The notes beneath the pieces are model-generated. The model was given only the letters and a program-made list of their open reading frames with translations. It ran no database searches and was not told the DNA's origin. From positions 35,848,860-35,912,859 of the forward strand of contig NC_068938.1 of assembly GCF_016801865.2 (NCBI RefSeq): a stretch of DNA of 64,000 bases, given 5' to 3'. Of this stretch, positions 12,560 through 24,103 are shown piece after piece (position 1 is the first letter of the stretch; each line of letters starts with the position of its first letter). A program made the translations under genes and the position numbers. This DNA is from Culex pipiens pallens. Taxonomy: Eukaryota; Arthropoda; Insecta; Diptera; Culicidae.

Positions 12560-12775
12560 TATGACCAAATTTGCCATTTTGCGTCAATGTTTCGACCAAA
12601 CAAGTTAAGCTTCCACACAAGACAGCTGTCCAGTCCATACAAAAAATGGTATTTAAATATTCTAGCATCTGTATCTTGAGATCGCAATTTCTGATTAACT
12701 TGGTGCCGTCGGTAAAGTTGTACGCAAGAACAATTTAGTAAAAAATAGTAGAACTCTTGATTAGAATAAACCTTT
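12560..12775 (-). repeat. Dispersed repeat family P, relic
   Basis: Read on the minus strand, this carries the block order AACTTTACCG, ACCAAGTTAATCAGAAA, AGATACAGAT, GAATATTTAAATACCAT and TTTGTATGGACTGGACAG. Related orders are seen near 15610-15760, 35570-35700 and 43690-43800. Ends are not defined and the copies are diverged. It is noncoding. Confidence 0.5.
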
Positions 12776-12921
12776 TTCACATTTCAACAAAAAAAAAAAT
12801 ACAAAAATGTTGATAACTGCTCCGCTTTCGAAGTAAATCTACCTTTAATTTGCGAAAATCTGGTAATTTTTCTTTTTTTTTCCCAATAGTACCAATGTTG
12901 CCCAAAATTCTATTATTATTT

Positions 12922-14035
12922 GGGTAATTCTCTACCAACTCACACGAAATCGGGAAAAGTTGCCCCGACCCTTTTTGATTTGCGTGAAACTTTGTCCTAA
13001 GGGGTAACTTTTGTCCCTGATCACGAATCCGAGGTCCGTTTCTCGATATCTCGTGACGGAGGGGCGGTACGACCCCTTTCATTTTTGAACATGCAAAAAA
13101 AGAGGTGTTTTTCAATAATTTGCAGCCTGAAACGGTGATGAGATAGAAATTTGGTGTCAAAGGGACTTTTATGTAAAATTAGACGCCCGAGTTAATAGCG
13201 TACTCAAAATTCCGAAAAAAAACGTATTTTTCATCGAAAAAAACACTAAAAAAGTTTAAAAAATTCTCCAATTTTCCGTTACTCGGACTGTAAAAATGTT
13301 TGGAACATGTCATTTTATGCGAAATCTAATGTACTTTTCGAATCTACATTGCCCCAGAAGGGTCATTTTTTCATTTAGAACAAAAATTTTCATTTTAAAA
13401 TTTCGTGTTTTTTCTAACTTTGCAGGGTTATTTTTTAGAGTGCAACAATAATCTACAAAGTTGTAGAGCAGACAATTTGCTTATAAACATCACGAGTTAT
13501 CGCGATTTTACGAAAAAAAAGTTTTGAAAAAGTTACTTTTTACGTTTCTCTTTGTTTTGTCGTCCGTGTCTGTCGCGGGTGACCATGAACGGCCATGATC
13601 GACGACGACCAACTTTTTCAAAAAAAAAATTTCGTAAAATCGCGATAACTTGTGATGTTTATAAGCAAACCCCTTATGTTTATTTATCAAAATTTTTGTT
13701 ATTGTCTGCTCTACAACTTTGTAGAAAATTATTACACTCTAAAAAATAAGTTAGAAAAAAACAAGAAATTTTAAAATGAAAAATTTTGTTCTAAATGAAA
13801 AAATTACCCTTCTGGGTCAATGTAGATTCAAAAAGTACATATAATTTCCCATAAAATGACGTGTTCCAAAAGTTTTTACAGTCAAGTAACGGAAAATGGG
13901 AGAATTTATAAAATTTTTTTAGTGTTTATTCGATGAAAAATACGTTTTTTTCGGAATTCTGAGTACGCCATCAAATGAGGCGTCTAATTTTACATAAAAG
14001 TCCCTTGGACATCAAATTTCTATCTTTTTTATAAA
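12922..14035 (+). mobile_element. Palindromic element with asymmetric loop, family L copy 1
   Basis: The arms 13130-13530 and about 13620-14035 are reverse complements, for example GGTGTCAAAGGGACTTTTAT against ATAAAAGTCCCTTGGACATC, and TACAAAGTTGTAGAGCAGAC against GTCTGCTCTACAACTTTGTA. Between them is a GC-rich loop (about 13545-13610, GTCGTCCGTGTCTGTCGCGG). The left arm extends about 200 bp further (from GGTAATTCTCTACCAACTC) than the right, so the right end is truncated. The left arm also lacks a ~40-bp piece near 13472 that the right arm retains. Relatives are at 42966-43475 and 63541-64000. No protein is encoded. Confidence 0.8.
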
Positions 14036-14049
14036 TTAACTTTTTGACA

Positions 14050-14735
14050 TGTATTAGGGGACAAAACCCGCAACTTTTGAGCCATAATGAAGTATGGACA
14101 AATTGCCACCGAGTTAAGATTTTTTTAAATGTGATTTAAAAAAAATAGAAATAATAATCAAAAAAAATTTGACATCAGTTTTAAATGTAAAATAATATAT
14201 GCAATATAAAAGTACATTAAAGATCTGTAAATCTTTTTATCTATTTTTTTTTTCAAATAATGCACCGTTTTTAAGACATAGCTACGAAATGTTTAATTTT
14301 AACTTAAAAATTCCCGTTTTTAATTTTTTTTAAGGTGCCTATGATTGCCCATTCCTGATTTTTTAGGGTTCATAAAATATTCAAGAAAATTTCTTTAAAG
14401 ACATTGAAGATTAGACCTCTGTTTGCTGAAATACAGCAAAAATTGAATTGGAAAGTTTTTGAAAAAAATTATTTAGGAATGGACAATCATAGGCACCCTT
14501 TTATAAAAATCGAAAAAAGGGAATTTTTCAGTTGAAAATCATCTTTAAGTGGCTTTATCTTGAAAACGGTGCATCATTAAAACAAAATTTATAAAGTACT
14601 CTTCGATAGTAAATTTTTACTTATTTTAGAAACAGAAATCAAAGATTTGTATTGACTAAAATTTATCAAAAAATTATAACTCGGCTACAACATTTTTGTC
14701 CATATTGGTAAAAATTTACGGTTTGTTGACGCTTA
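14050..14735. mobile_element. Foldback element, ~0.7 kb
   Basis: The segment AAGGTGCCTATGATTGCCC near 14333 is mirrored by GGACAATCATAGGCACCCTT near 14480. Further out, TGCACCGTTTTTAAGACATA is mirrored by TATCTTGAAAACGGTGCA, and ATGGACAAATTGCCACCGAGTTA is mirrored by ATAACTCGGCTACAACATTTTTGTCCAT. The centre lies near 14400. Arms are diverged, and the ends and any target duplication are not resolved. No coding content was seen. Confidence 0.7.
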
Positions 14736-14829
14736 AATCTTTTAGAAAAATTCAATAAATTATTTTATACCATTTTTGGGAAATTTAAAAAAAATGATGT
14801 GAAAATCGACAGTATTTTTTACGTGTACC

Positions 14830-15605
14830 TTTTTGCCTTTCTCACTGAGGTAAAGCTATAATCCTGCTCTAAAAAAGAACTTTTCTCAGAAAGCTTGTAG
14901 ACCCACCTTCATGTATACCTATCGACGCAGAATCGAAAACTGAACAAATGTCTGTGTGTATGTGTGTGTGTATGTGTGTGTGTGTATGTGTGTGTATATG
15001 TGTGTGTGTATGTGACCAAAATTCTCACTGAATTTTCTCAGCACTGGCTGAACCGATTTTGGTCAAACCAGTTGCATTCGATTTGGTTTGAGGTCTCATA
15101 CGTACCTATTGATTTTTAAAAAGTTTCGATAAGTAGTTCAAAAAATATGTATATAAATGTGTTTTTGTATTTATCCGGATGTTAGATAAGTGATCGGAAA
15201 TTGACTCAAATACCATCATGTTATACATGGTTGGTTAGGTAATTGAAAGACCTCTCAAACGAGCCCAAAACATTGAGAATCTGGCAACCCTGTCTCAAGT
15301 TATGGCTAATTAAGTGATATTTATGCAATTTTTTGAAGCCGGATCTCACTTAAATGCATGTAAGCTATGTCCGGATCAATCATCCGACCCATCGTTGGTT
15401 AGGTATTCGAAAGACCTCTCCCAAAACAATGAGAATCTGGCAATCCTGTCTCAAGTTTTGGTCACTTAAGTGATATTTATGCACATTTTTATTGCTGATC
15501 TTAAGAAAAACGAGATAAAAAATTTGTCCAATCCCATCGAATCGCCAATTGTTGGTAAAGAATGAGAAAGGCATCAACCACATAGGTGGATTAAGTTAGT
15601 TTTTT
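14830..15605 (+). mobile_element. Satellite-bearing element with GCCTTTCTCA ends
   Basis: A left end TTTTTGCCTTTCTCACTGAG (14830-) and a right end TGAGAAAGGCATCAACCACA then AGGTGGATTAAGTTAGTTTTT (15563-15605) include a 10-bp subterminal inverted repeat (14835-14844 and 15563-15572). Inside are a (TG)n/(TATG) tract at about 14952-15013 and then repeats of the ~155-bp unit also seen at 4378-5139 (CTGTCTCAAG marks near 15291 and 15447). No open frame of note exists. It is a nonautonomous element of unknown mobilisation mechanism. Confidence 0.75.
14952..15013. repeat. (TG)n / (TATG) microsatellite
   Basis: TGTGTGTATG-type repeats of about 60 bp lie inside the satellite-bearing element and appear to be part of its normal body. 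Confidence 0.9.
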
Positions 15606-15860
15606 TAATAGTCCTCATCAATACCTACAAATTTGCCGAAGACACCAACGATCAGAAAACTCCTTCAAAAGATACAGATTTTCGAATATTTACGTTCCAT
15701 TTTTGTTTTAACAGCTGCCAAAATTGTATGGAGCCTAATATGGGTGAACCAATGCCCCAAATGGCTTCTGTGGTTGAGAATTGCTCTGTAGATAAATCAA
15801 TATATTAGCCAAAAACGAATTTGAGCATTGAATCTAGTTATTAACCTGGGGGACTTAAGA
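15605..15860 (+). repeat. Dispersed repeat family P copy
   Basis: The block order CCGAAGACACCAACGATCAG, AAAGATACAGATTTTCGAAT, AAAATTGTATGGAGCCTAAT and GGGTGAACCAATGCCCCAAA parallels the copy near 35570-35730. It starts directly after the preceding element, so the two may be composite or nested. It is noncoding. Confidence 0.5.
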
Positions 15861-17760
15861 CTTTTTCGATGCAATTAATTTTTTTTTAGAATATAAATTA
15901 TGAAATTTGTTATGTTAAGGTATTTATTGATAGGGATTTCATAATTGATGATGATGAAAATGATTAAATTCAATGTTTTGTGATTCTGCACACAATGTTC
16001 ATATTTTTTTAGCTAAAAAAGGATATAATAAACTAACCAACTCTGGACCGCAATACTAAACGATTTCAGATTGAAAAAAAAAACTGTTATTTTGTTAAAG
16101 TAAAACTAAGTTTTAGATACTCTAAACCACCTTCTATAGCAGAGGTTCTGTTCTCAACCCTTTCCCAATCCCATAACCGACAAATCGATGATGGTGGGGG
16201 CGGCCGGACAGTCGTTAAGCGATTAGCAAAACGCGTGAATCATTTCAAATCATTAAGTACAGCGCAGCAACACACAACATAACCAGGTAACAGGATTTGC
16301 CGGGTGACCGGGAGGGCACTAATTCAAATGCTGTATTTTAAACGAGGGTGGCGAAAGTGGCCTTTGGTCGGATGATCGGTATTTCTGTGGAACCTTTCAC
16401 ATTTGGCTAATGCTCACTGCTGGATTGTTATTTAAGCATCATTAGGGCACACCGGCTTTGGGAGAGGGTAGCAAATCCTATTCCAAACTAATAGCATTCC
16501 AGTTTGGGGCATTTTTTTCCGTCCAACAATAAAGGTTTGCAACAATAAAGTGTAGGAATTTCGGTCAATTTGAAACATTTTAATGGGGCGATAGGGGATT
16601 CAAAGCTAGGTGAAAAGGAGCAAAACATTGTCAAACCTTCTCCAAGGGGCTTGATAAATGATGCCCGGTGATGCATGCTCCCTGGGGAAGATGCTGGCAA
16701 GTGGCCACATGACCGGTTCATAGATTATGGTTTGTTTGTGACCAGGGGACCGAAACGAAACAATTCGATCAAGAATGTTGATGGGAATGTGGTCGGATGG
16801 TTTTGGGACGTAATATAAATTCCCCAGTTCTAATGAGATGCTCACCGGAGAGTTGAAACAGGATTACATTCTTCATGGCATGATTTGACTTGAAAAGTAT
16901 TATGGATTTTTTGCAACAAAAAAAACTGTAGAAATACGAATATGCTAGTTGTTTTAAAATATTTCATATAACAGTCATGAATAATGTCATCCTTCTGTTA
17001 CAACGAATTCCCAAGGAGATTGTCCACGTGCAAAAGCTGTAACTTTATAAGCTCCTTTACCAGTCCGGCTAGTGCACTTCCGCTGAGCAATATGAATTAT
17101 GCTCTTCCAGCCAGTTAAATAATAAGCAGCAGGCGAAATAAATATTGAAAATTAATTTCTTCGCTGTATCAATAAATAAATTTGCATACTTTGCCAGACG
17201 CAAGTAGCAGCAGCAGAAGAAGGAAGTTCAAGCAGAGAAAAAAGGCTCCACCCGGCAAAGTCCTTCGAAGCCACTCAATTGAAGCTGCCGACGACAACCG
17301 CCAACAACAGCAGCAGTCGGGGCAGAAAAACTAGGGAAGGAAGGTGAACTGCTGGAAAATATGACGTATATGGCGATTGCTTTTTGCCAGCTCGCTAAAA
17401 GCAACCGCGCCGGACAAAAAGCTCTACCAGGAAAGAAATAAAATTGCTGCATAATATTTTCCACTTCCACATTCCGAGCAAGAGCCGGGTGGAAACCGGC
17501 GACGACGACGAATTTAGACCCGGTTTCAAGTGTCCCGCTGATGCCCCCCGTGCTGCTGCTGGTTTGTGAGGTTTTGCCTGGTAGGTCTAATGGGGGGCAT
17601 TGTGGGAGTACTAGAATTTGCGGTTTGTAAAATTTCCAAATTGCTGCAAATATCGAAATCGTATGCTTAATTCTCAATTTAATCTTGAGTCTTCTTTCAG
17701 AGCTGTGATCGAAGAAGAAGAACATATTTGAAAATTATCAACTCACGCTTACTTTTTTAA
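15860..17760. other. Mostly single-copy noncoding DNA with GC-richer islands
   Basis: Two GC-richer islands (about 16130-16860 and 17000-17620) sit in AT-rich DNA. The second contains short GCAGCAGCAG runs and a 165-codon minus-strand open frame (17228-17725) with polyF and SSSSPSFPSF stretches and no recognised domain. I do not call a gene. Confidence 0.3.
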
Positions 17761-18240
17761 ACGCCTCCATGGTGAATAGGAAAAAAGTAAAAAAAGTAAT
17801 GTAGAACTGGTGTAAAATTAAAAATTTTAAAGAATTTTACAAGAAATTAAATTACAAAATCTAAATTATCAATTAAAAATGTTACCAGCACAATATGCAC
17901 CTTTAACTTTGAGAAAAAACTGACTTACACAAAATTATGCTGAACTTAACACAACTTTATTGACAAAATTATCCAATCAATCATATTCAATATTTAAAAG
18001 CTTTGCTTTTGGCTCTTCATGTCGTAATGAATGAACTTATACTGTTTTTTTTTACATCTGAAAGCAAAGATTGTTTTCTAAAAAGCGCTAAAAATTCAGT
18101 ATTGACTATCAAAATTGTCATAGAATCATGTGATAGTTTTGAAATTAGTTTTTTTTTGCGAAAACAATTTAATTAACATGTATACTTTGTATTTTAAAAT
18201 GAGTCCGTTTATGCTTCGAAATTAAAATAAACGCTGAGAT
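17760..18240. other. Unassigned AT-rich DNA
   Basis: Nothing beyond low-complexity AT-rich sequence could be supported. Confidence 0.35.
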
Positions 18241-19275
18241 TTTCGAATTGCTTAAAGTTGACTTTATTTTTAATTCCATCGTTTTATTCGATATTTTTTT
18301 GTTTCCCCAGGAGCAATCCTCGGAAAATATTTACAACAAATTAATAATAAAAAAACACACATTTTATTTTAATCAAAGATTAAATACTATAAAAAATAGC
18401 TTGCAATTTTTTAGGATAAGAAGAATAATTTTGTACACTTTCCAAAATTCCTTAAATTTTAAAGAATTTTTAAGAAATCTCCTTTCTTTTTATCCAATTT
18501 TATTAGCATTAATTAAATCAATTAATTCAATGTTTTCATGAGATTACAAAACTTCTTTTTTTGTGAGAACTTCAGAAATTATTTACTGTACTTGGTTGCG
18601 ATGCACTTCAATTTCCGACATGAGCATGATATATGACATGAATTTTGAGACAAAATTGATAGAATTGTATTATTTTAATAAAATAAAATCAATAATTCTA
18701 TTTCCTTATTGATTGAATAATTATGCTTGAAACTGAAAGAAAATGATGTATTAAGCTGCATGGTTATTTATTTGGAATTGCTTAAAGTTGATTTTATTTC
18801 TATTTTCATCGTTTATTCGATTTTTTTAGTTTCCTCAGAAACAAACTTAGAAAAATATCTACAACAGTCAAATAATTAAATAAAAACATTTATTTTTATC
18901 AGCCGGACACATTTAAAAAAAAAATCCGTGAAATTTTGGAGGACATGAAAAATTATTTTAATCATTTTCAGAAATTTTATATTTGAAAAAATGGAACAAT
19001 AAAATTTCAAAATCTCCTTAGTTTTTATTAAATTTGCTCAGCATTAATTAAAGTAATGAATCAAATGTTTTAATGAGTTTACTAAACCTCCTTTTTGTGA
19101 AACTTTTAGAAATTATTTACTGTGTTTGGTTAGGCAAAGCTTCAATTAAAAACATGAGCATGATTTATGACACGAATTGCGCGAAAAGAAAAAAAATGAA
19201 AACTATAAATCTGTATTTTCTTGAAAATAAATCTGTATTTTATATGTATCTTGGCGAATCCGAAGGCATAGAAGA
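18241..19275. repeat. Tandem duplication, ~533-bp period
   Basis: Blocks recur once at a constant offset of about 533 bp: GAATTGCTTAAAGTTGACTT at 18245 and GAATTGCTTAAAGTTGATTT at 18774; AGAAATTATTTACTGTACTT near 18572 and AGAAATTATTTACTGTGTTT near 19108; ACATGAGCATGATATATGAC near 18617 and ACATGAGCATGATTTATGAC near 19150. The copies are well diverged and contain small indels, so the duplication is old. No coding frame is conserved between copies. Confidence 0.7.
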
Positions 19276-19279
19276 CATT

Positions 19280-19586
19280 TAAAAAAAAATAATAGTATAT
19301 TTAAGCTTTTTAGTCATATTAAAGCATACATTAATTACTAAATTGTTAAAACTTTTAAATAAAACCATTTTTAAAAAATCTGTATATACAGAATTTTGTG
19401 ATTTTTGGGATCGAAAAATTTGTAAAATACAGATTTATCTGTATATCCGGCATGGCTTTTAAAGATTCAGCAGAAAAAGTTAATTTTAATGCAAAATATT
19501 GTAACAAATATAGTATTCTTTGCAAAATTTTGTGTTTTAGCAATAAATTAAAAAAAAAACATTCCACTTAAAATAGAACATTTTTG
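19280..19586. other. Unassigned AT-rich DNA
   Basis: This holds short CTGTATATACAG and CTGTATATCC motifs only; there is no gene or element. Confidence 0.3.
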
Positions 19587-20165
19587 TTTTTGCCTTTCTC
19601 ACTAAAGAAAGGTATAGGTTTTACTTAAAGGCTGGACGTCATTTCCATCTTCGTAAATATGTCGATTCAGCATGAATTTTAATCGGAAAAATCGTCAAAA
19701 AATCACACTGCATCGATTTTCGACGCTCTATCGACCCCCCTTGACAGAACTCGTTTATCTCCAACCCTCGAATTTTGAGAAAATAAATTCCGTGGAGGTC
19801 GAGTGATGTTCGTATGTGGTAAAATTTTGCAATTTTTTTTTGTGTCGCGCCGTTCTCAGCTCCCATATATCCGATTTCGATTCTTCTAAATGCAGATGAA
19901 AGCTAGTGTGCTGAACCTGGGCGAGTTGCCGCGCAAATTTCGAAATATCCATCTGTTTTCGGATGCGGCCAGACTTTTCAACAAAATACACAGTTTTCAA
20001 ATGAAAATATGGTCAAAATTTTTCATGTTCATATCTTTTATTTATCTCAAAAATTGCATTTTTCGAGCTCTACAACCTCCCAAATTTTCATCCAGATTCA
20101 TAATATGGTTCTGGAGTTAGAGCCGTTTGATTACCCTACCATAAGAAAAAAAATCCTTAAAAAAA
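19587..20165 (+). mobile_element. GCCTTTCT-ended element, copy 1 (incomplete right end)
   Basis: Bases 19587-19735 closely match 20318-20465 (TTGCCTTTCTCACTAAAGAA, CTTCGTAAATATGTCGATTC, GCATGAATTTTAATCGGAAA). The remainder differs from copy 2. The characteristic right end (AGAAAGGC ... GGGATTAAATCGGG) is not visible before copy 2 begins, so the copy is truncated or interrupted. Confidence 0.6.
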
Positions 20166-20317
20166 GGTAAAAGCCTACCTGGTGACCTTTGCTAACATTT
20201 TTCATTTCTGATTTTATTCGAAATTTCTTTCTACATTCATAGTACAGACCATGAGTAAGCATCTGAAACAAATTCGACATCTATCGGCAATCCCGACCAA
20301 TTTTTAAAACGATTTAC

Positions 20318-21251
20318 TTTTTGCCTTTCTTACTAAAGAAAGGTATAGGTTTTACTTCAAGGCTGGACTTCATTTCCATCTTCGTAAATATGTCGATTCA
20401 GCATGAATTTTAATCGGAAAAATCGTAAAAAAATTACACTGCATCGATTTTTGAAGCTTCGTCGCCAAGTCGTCATGTTGAGCTTCGAATACTGGCGCAA
20501 GAATGCTGGAGCATATATCTTGTGGCTCGACTTATACTCGTTTTGTAGTAGCTTATCTACCGATGTTTCCTACAACATGTAAGATATCGTAGCTTTTCGG
20601 TTTCTTTTGCCCTGTCCGTTTTTGCATAACTGTCCAATGTTTATGCAAAAACTTTTGTGACATAGGACATTCATCCGGCTACAATCAATTTGTTTTCCGT
20701 GCGCTCCTAAAATCGCCTAAATTTAGACTTCATTTTCGTAAGTTTATTTAACAGGGTTCATTGGATTCCAATAGGAGCTTTCTAAGCTTTTCATCGTTTA
20801 TATCGTTTTCAAAGTTTTCAATGCTGGCGACGCCAATGGCTTTCTACCTAAGGTTCTCGCAATTGAGTGTGTAGTGGTGCGGTTGTTAAAAATAGCTATC
20901 TCTGACTTTGTCACTTTCGTAGAAGCTAAAGCTGAAAACCAAAACCGCGGTGTGCGTTGTCACTGGCGCATGGGAAGCTTGCTATGATCGCGTTTGTCAT
21001 AAACGCTTGTTTGATTACAAACGTACAAACATATTGTTCGATTGAAAATATTTTTTGGTGAAAATTGAGTTATGTATTTCTTTTGGAAATCATATCATTT
21101 ATAATACTTTGCTTTCATCATATGACTTTTTTTTGTTCTGACGTTATAAATAAACAAAGTCGATGTTATGAATTGAAAAAAGTTGTACCATTGTTATATT
21201 CATTAGTAAGAAAGGCTCTATCTCACCCCAGGTGGGATTAAATCGGGTTTT
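20318..21251 (+). mobile_element. GCCTTTCT-ended element, copy 2 (both ends)
   Basis: Left end TTTTTGCCTTTCTTACTAAAG and right end TTAGTAAGAAAGGC then CCAGGTGGGATTAAATCGGG plus T-run contain a perfect 14-bp inverted repeat (20323-20336 and 21203-21216). The interior has no long open frame. Ends resemble those of the satellite-bearing element at 14830-15605 although the interiors are unrelated, so the ends may be what the mobilising machinery recognises. Confidence 0.7.
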
Positions 21252-21378
21252 TTAAAACAGATTCTAAATTTGGATTTTTTCTGTAAAAATACTTATTTCT
21301 AGTTAAGAGCATTATGAGAGTTTATCGTTTTAAACGATCAAAAAATTATTGCAAAGCGTATTTATCGGATAAGATGGA

Positions 21379-21600
21379 AAAAAAACGAAACTATTGGCAC
21401 TACGCCCCCCGGGGCATGGCCTTCCTCTAACGTGGGATTTCTGCTCCAGCGCCTCTGACGAGACAGGAGAAACCGGGACCGACGTTTTACTTCACCATCC
21501 GATAGAAGCTCAGTGGATAAGGCGGGAATCGAACCCGCGTCTCATAGCATCATCGGGATCGGCAGCCGAAGCCGCTACCCCTGCGCCACGAGACCCACAC
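21379..21600 (-). mobile_element. tRNA-derived SINE, minus strand
   Basis: Read on the minus strand, the right part is tRNA-like. It has an A box (complement of 21575-21588, TGGCGCAGGGGTAG), a B box GGTTCGATTCC (complement of 21525-21535) and a perfect T stem GCGGG/CCCGC. The acceptor stem is degenerate, so this is not a functional tRNA gene. A ~130-bp tRNA-unrelated body follows and ends GTTTCG plus a T run at 21379-21386. An 8-bp target duplication, AAGATGGA, lies at 21371-21378 and 21601-21608. The insertion abuts the left end of the giant foldback element. Confidence 0.85.
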
Positions 21601-21608
21601 AAGATGGA

Positions 21609-21611
21609 TAA
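21609..21611. repeat. TAA, putative left target duplication of foldback
   Basis: TAA precedes CACAGCGTAAC here, and TAA follows GTTACGCTGTG at 31835-31837. A 3-bp match can arise by chance. Confidence 0.5.
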
Positions 21612-22500
21612 CACAGCGTAACAAAAAATTTTTTTTTGTTATTAGCAGGACGATTCAAAAAACTCCCCGAGGGATCGGCATCCTGAACACAATGCAACCT
21701 GGCCCATGTCTTAATTGTTACCCTAGCTCGAGATATTCAATGCAGAAGTTTTGCATATGAATCACCCCCCGTCGAAAAAATATTTTTTATTTTGTTTTCA
21801 CTGTAGCTTAAGTTCTATTAGGTCTTTTTAGATGCTTCTGGTGTCATTGGACGGTAAATTGTTAGAAAAACCCAAAATATGGTCCCGTTGGTCGGTTCCC
21901 GTAACCGGTTCCGGTGGAAATCCGGATTACTGGCCAAAATTGTGCGAAATCTTCAAAATTTTGAAATTTGTTGCTCTTTATGCGAAAAAAAAACATACTA
22001 TTGCTTCAAACAATCAATACAAACTCAAAAAATGGTTTGTCCAAGCATATCCGAAGGTGTTTTATCGAAAATGTGGCCATTGAGAACCGGTTCTGGCCAA
22101 TCCGGATCCGGAAACTAGAAAACATTTAAGCAGTTTTTTTTTCAAAATTCCTATGTGTCAGACAATTTAGAAAAACAAATGTGGTGTTGAAGCATTTTTG
22201 CTACTCTATATTTTCAGAATCCCAAAATATGGCCAAGGGACCAATGGGAACCTGTTCTGACTGTCCCGGATCCGGGAAACAGTGGTCACATGACATTTTT
22301 ATTGAATTTATTGAAAAGTTGTTTTAGTTACCAGAATTTCAAAATTCCTTGAAAAAAAAAATCTGATTTTATTTATAGCCAGAATCAGAAATGTGGCCAT
22401 CGGGAATCTATTCTAAATGTTCCGGATCATGGAACCAGTGGACACTTGACAATATTATTTAAAATAAAAAAAAATAAGTTTAGTTTATTTATTTAAAATC
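21612..22500 (+). repeat. Left terminal arm, non-satellite and ancestral units
   Basis: This starts with about 220 bp of unique terminal sequence. It then holds progressively satellite-like units whose GGTTCC/GGAACC-CCGGAT cores lie near 22086, 22249, 22404 and 22523 (spacings 163, 155 and 119 bp). The reading frames 21832-22083 and 21879-22118 translate identically to those of the opposite arm, but they show no domain and are palindromic by-products, not genes. Confidence 0.8.
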
Positions 22501-24103
22501 AGATTTATAAATGTGGCCAATGGGAACCTGTTCTAAATAATCCGGATGAGGAAACCAGTGGACACTTGACATTTTTATTAAATTTATTTTAAAAAAATAC
22601 TGGATTTATAAGATTCCTGTTAAAAAAACAGAATTTATTTAAAATTATTTTTAAATTTCAGTTAAATTTATTTAAAAACATAGTAACTGGATTTATAAGA
22701 GTCCCTGAAAAATTCTGACTTTTCTTAAAATTATTTTGACAAATTAATCAAATTTATTTAAAAAAACATAGTTACTGGATTTATAAGACTCTTCGAAAAA
22801 TCTGAATTTTTTTTTAAATCATTTTGAAATTTTAATTAAATTTATTTCTAAAAATAGGTACTGGACTTAACAGATTCCTGGAAAAAAAAATTAATTTATT
22901 TAAAATCATATTAAGAAATGTGACCAAATGTCCAATTGGAACCTGTTCTAAATAATCCGGATCATGAAACCAGTTGACACTTGACATTTTAATTAAATTT
23001 ATTTGAAAAAAAATACTGGATTTATAAGATTAATGTTAAAAAAAACAGAATTTATTTAAAATTATTTTGACATTTTCGTTAAATTTATTTAAAAACATAG
23101 TTACTTGATTTATAAGAGTCCCTGAAAAATTTTGACTTTTCTTAAAATTATTTTGACAAATTAATCAAATTTATTTTAAAAACATGGTTATTGAATTTAT
23201 AAGATTCTTCGAAAAATCTGAATTTATGTAAAATCATTTTGAAATTTTAATTAAATTTATTTCTAAAAATAGTAACTGGACTTAACAGATTCCTGGAAAA
23301 ATCAGAATTTATTTAAAATCAGAATCTGATGTGTGGCCAGATGGCCAATTGGAACCTGTTCTAAATAATCCGGATCATGAAACCAGTTGAGACATGACAT
23401 TTTAATTAAATTTATTTAAAAAAAATACTGGATTTATAAGATTCCTGTTAAAAAAAAGAAAATTTATTTAAAATTATTTTAACATTTTAGTTAAATTTCT
23501 TTAAAAACATAGTCACTTGATTTATAAGAGTCCCTGAAAAATTTTGACTTTACTTAAAATTATTTTGACAAATTAATCAAATTTATTTTAAAAAAACATG
23601 GAATGATAAGATTCTTCAAAAAATCTGAATTCATTTAAAATCGTTTTGAAATTTTAATTAAATTTATTTCTAAAAATAGTTACTGGACTTAACAGATTCC
23701 TGGAAAAAAACTTAATTTATTAAAAATCATATTAAGAAATGTGACCAAATGGCCAATTGGAACCTGTTCTAAATAATCCGGATCATGAAACCAGTCGACA
23801 CTTGACATTTTTATAAAATTTATTTAAAAAAAATACTGGATTTATAAGATTCCTGTTAAAAAAAATTAATTTATTTAAAATTATTTTGACATTTTAGTTA
23901 AATTTATTTTAAAACATAGTTACTTCATTTATAAGAGTCCCTGAAAAATTCTGACTTTAGTTAAAATTATTTTGACAAATTAATCAAATTTATTTAAAAA
24001 AAAAACATGCAATGATAAGATTCTTCGAAAAATCTGAATTTATTTAAAATCATTTTGAAATTTTAAATAAATTTATTTTTAAAAATAGTTATTGGACTTA
24101 ACA

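Noticed and set aside
21525..21590. tRNA gene on the minus strand
   Set aside because: The acceptor stem is mostly unpaired and the sequence continues into a SINE body with target duplication, so it is a SINE head.
21832..22118. Identical 79- and 83-codon frames found at both ends of the foldback
   Set aside because: The identity is explained by the inverted repeat itself. The frames overlap each other and contain no domain.
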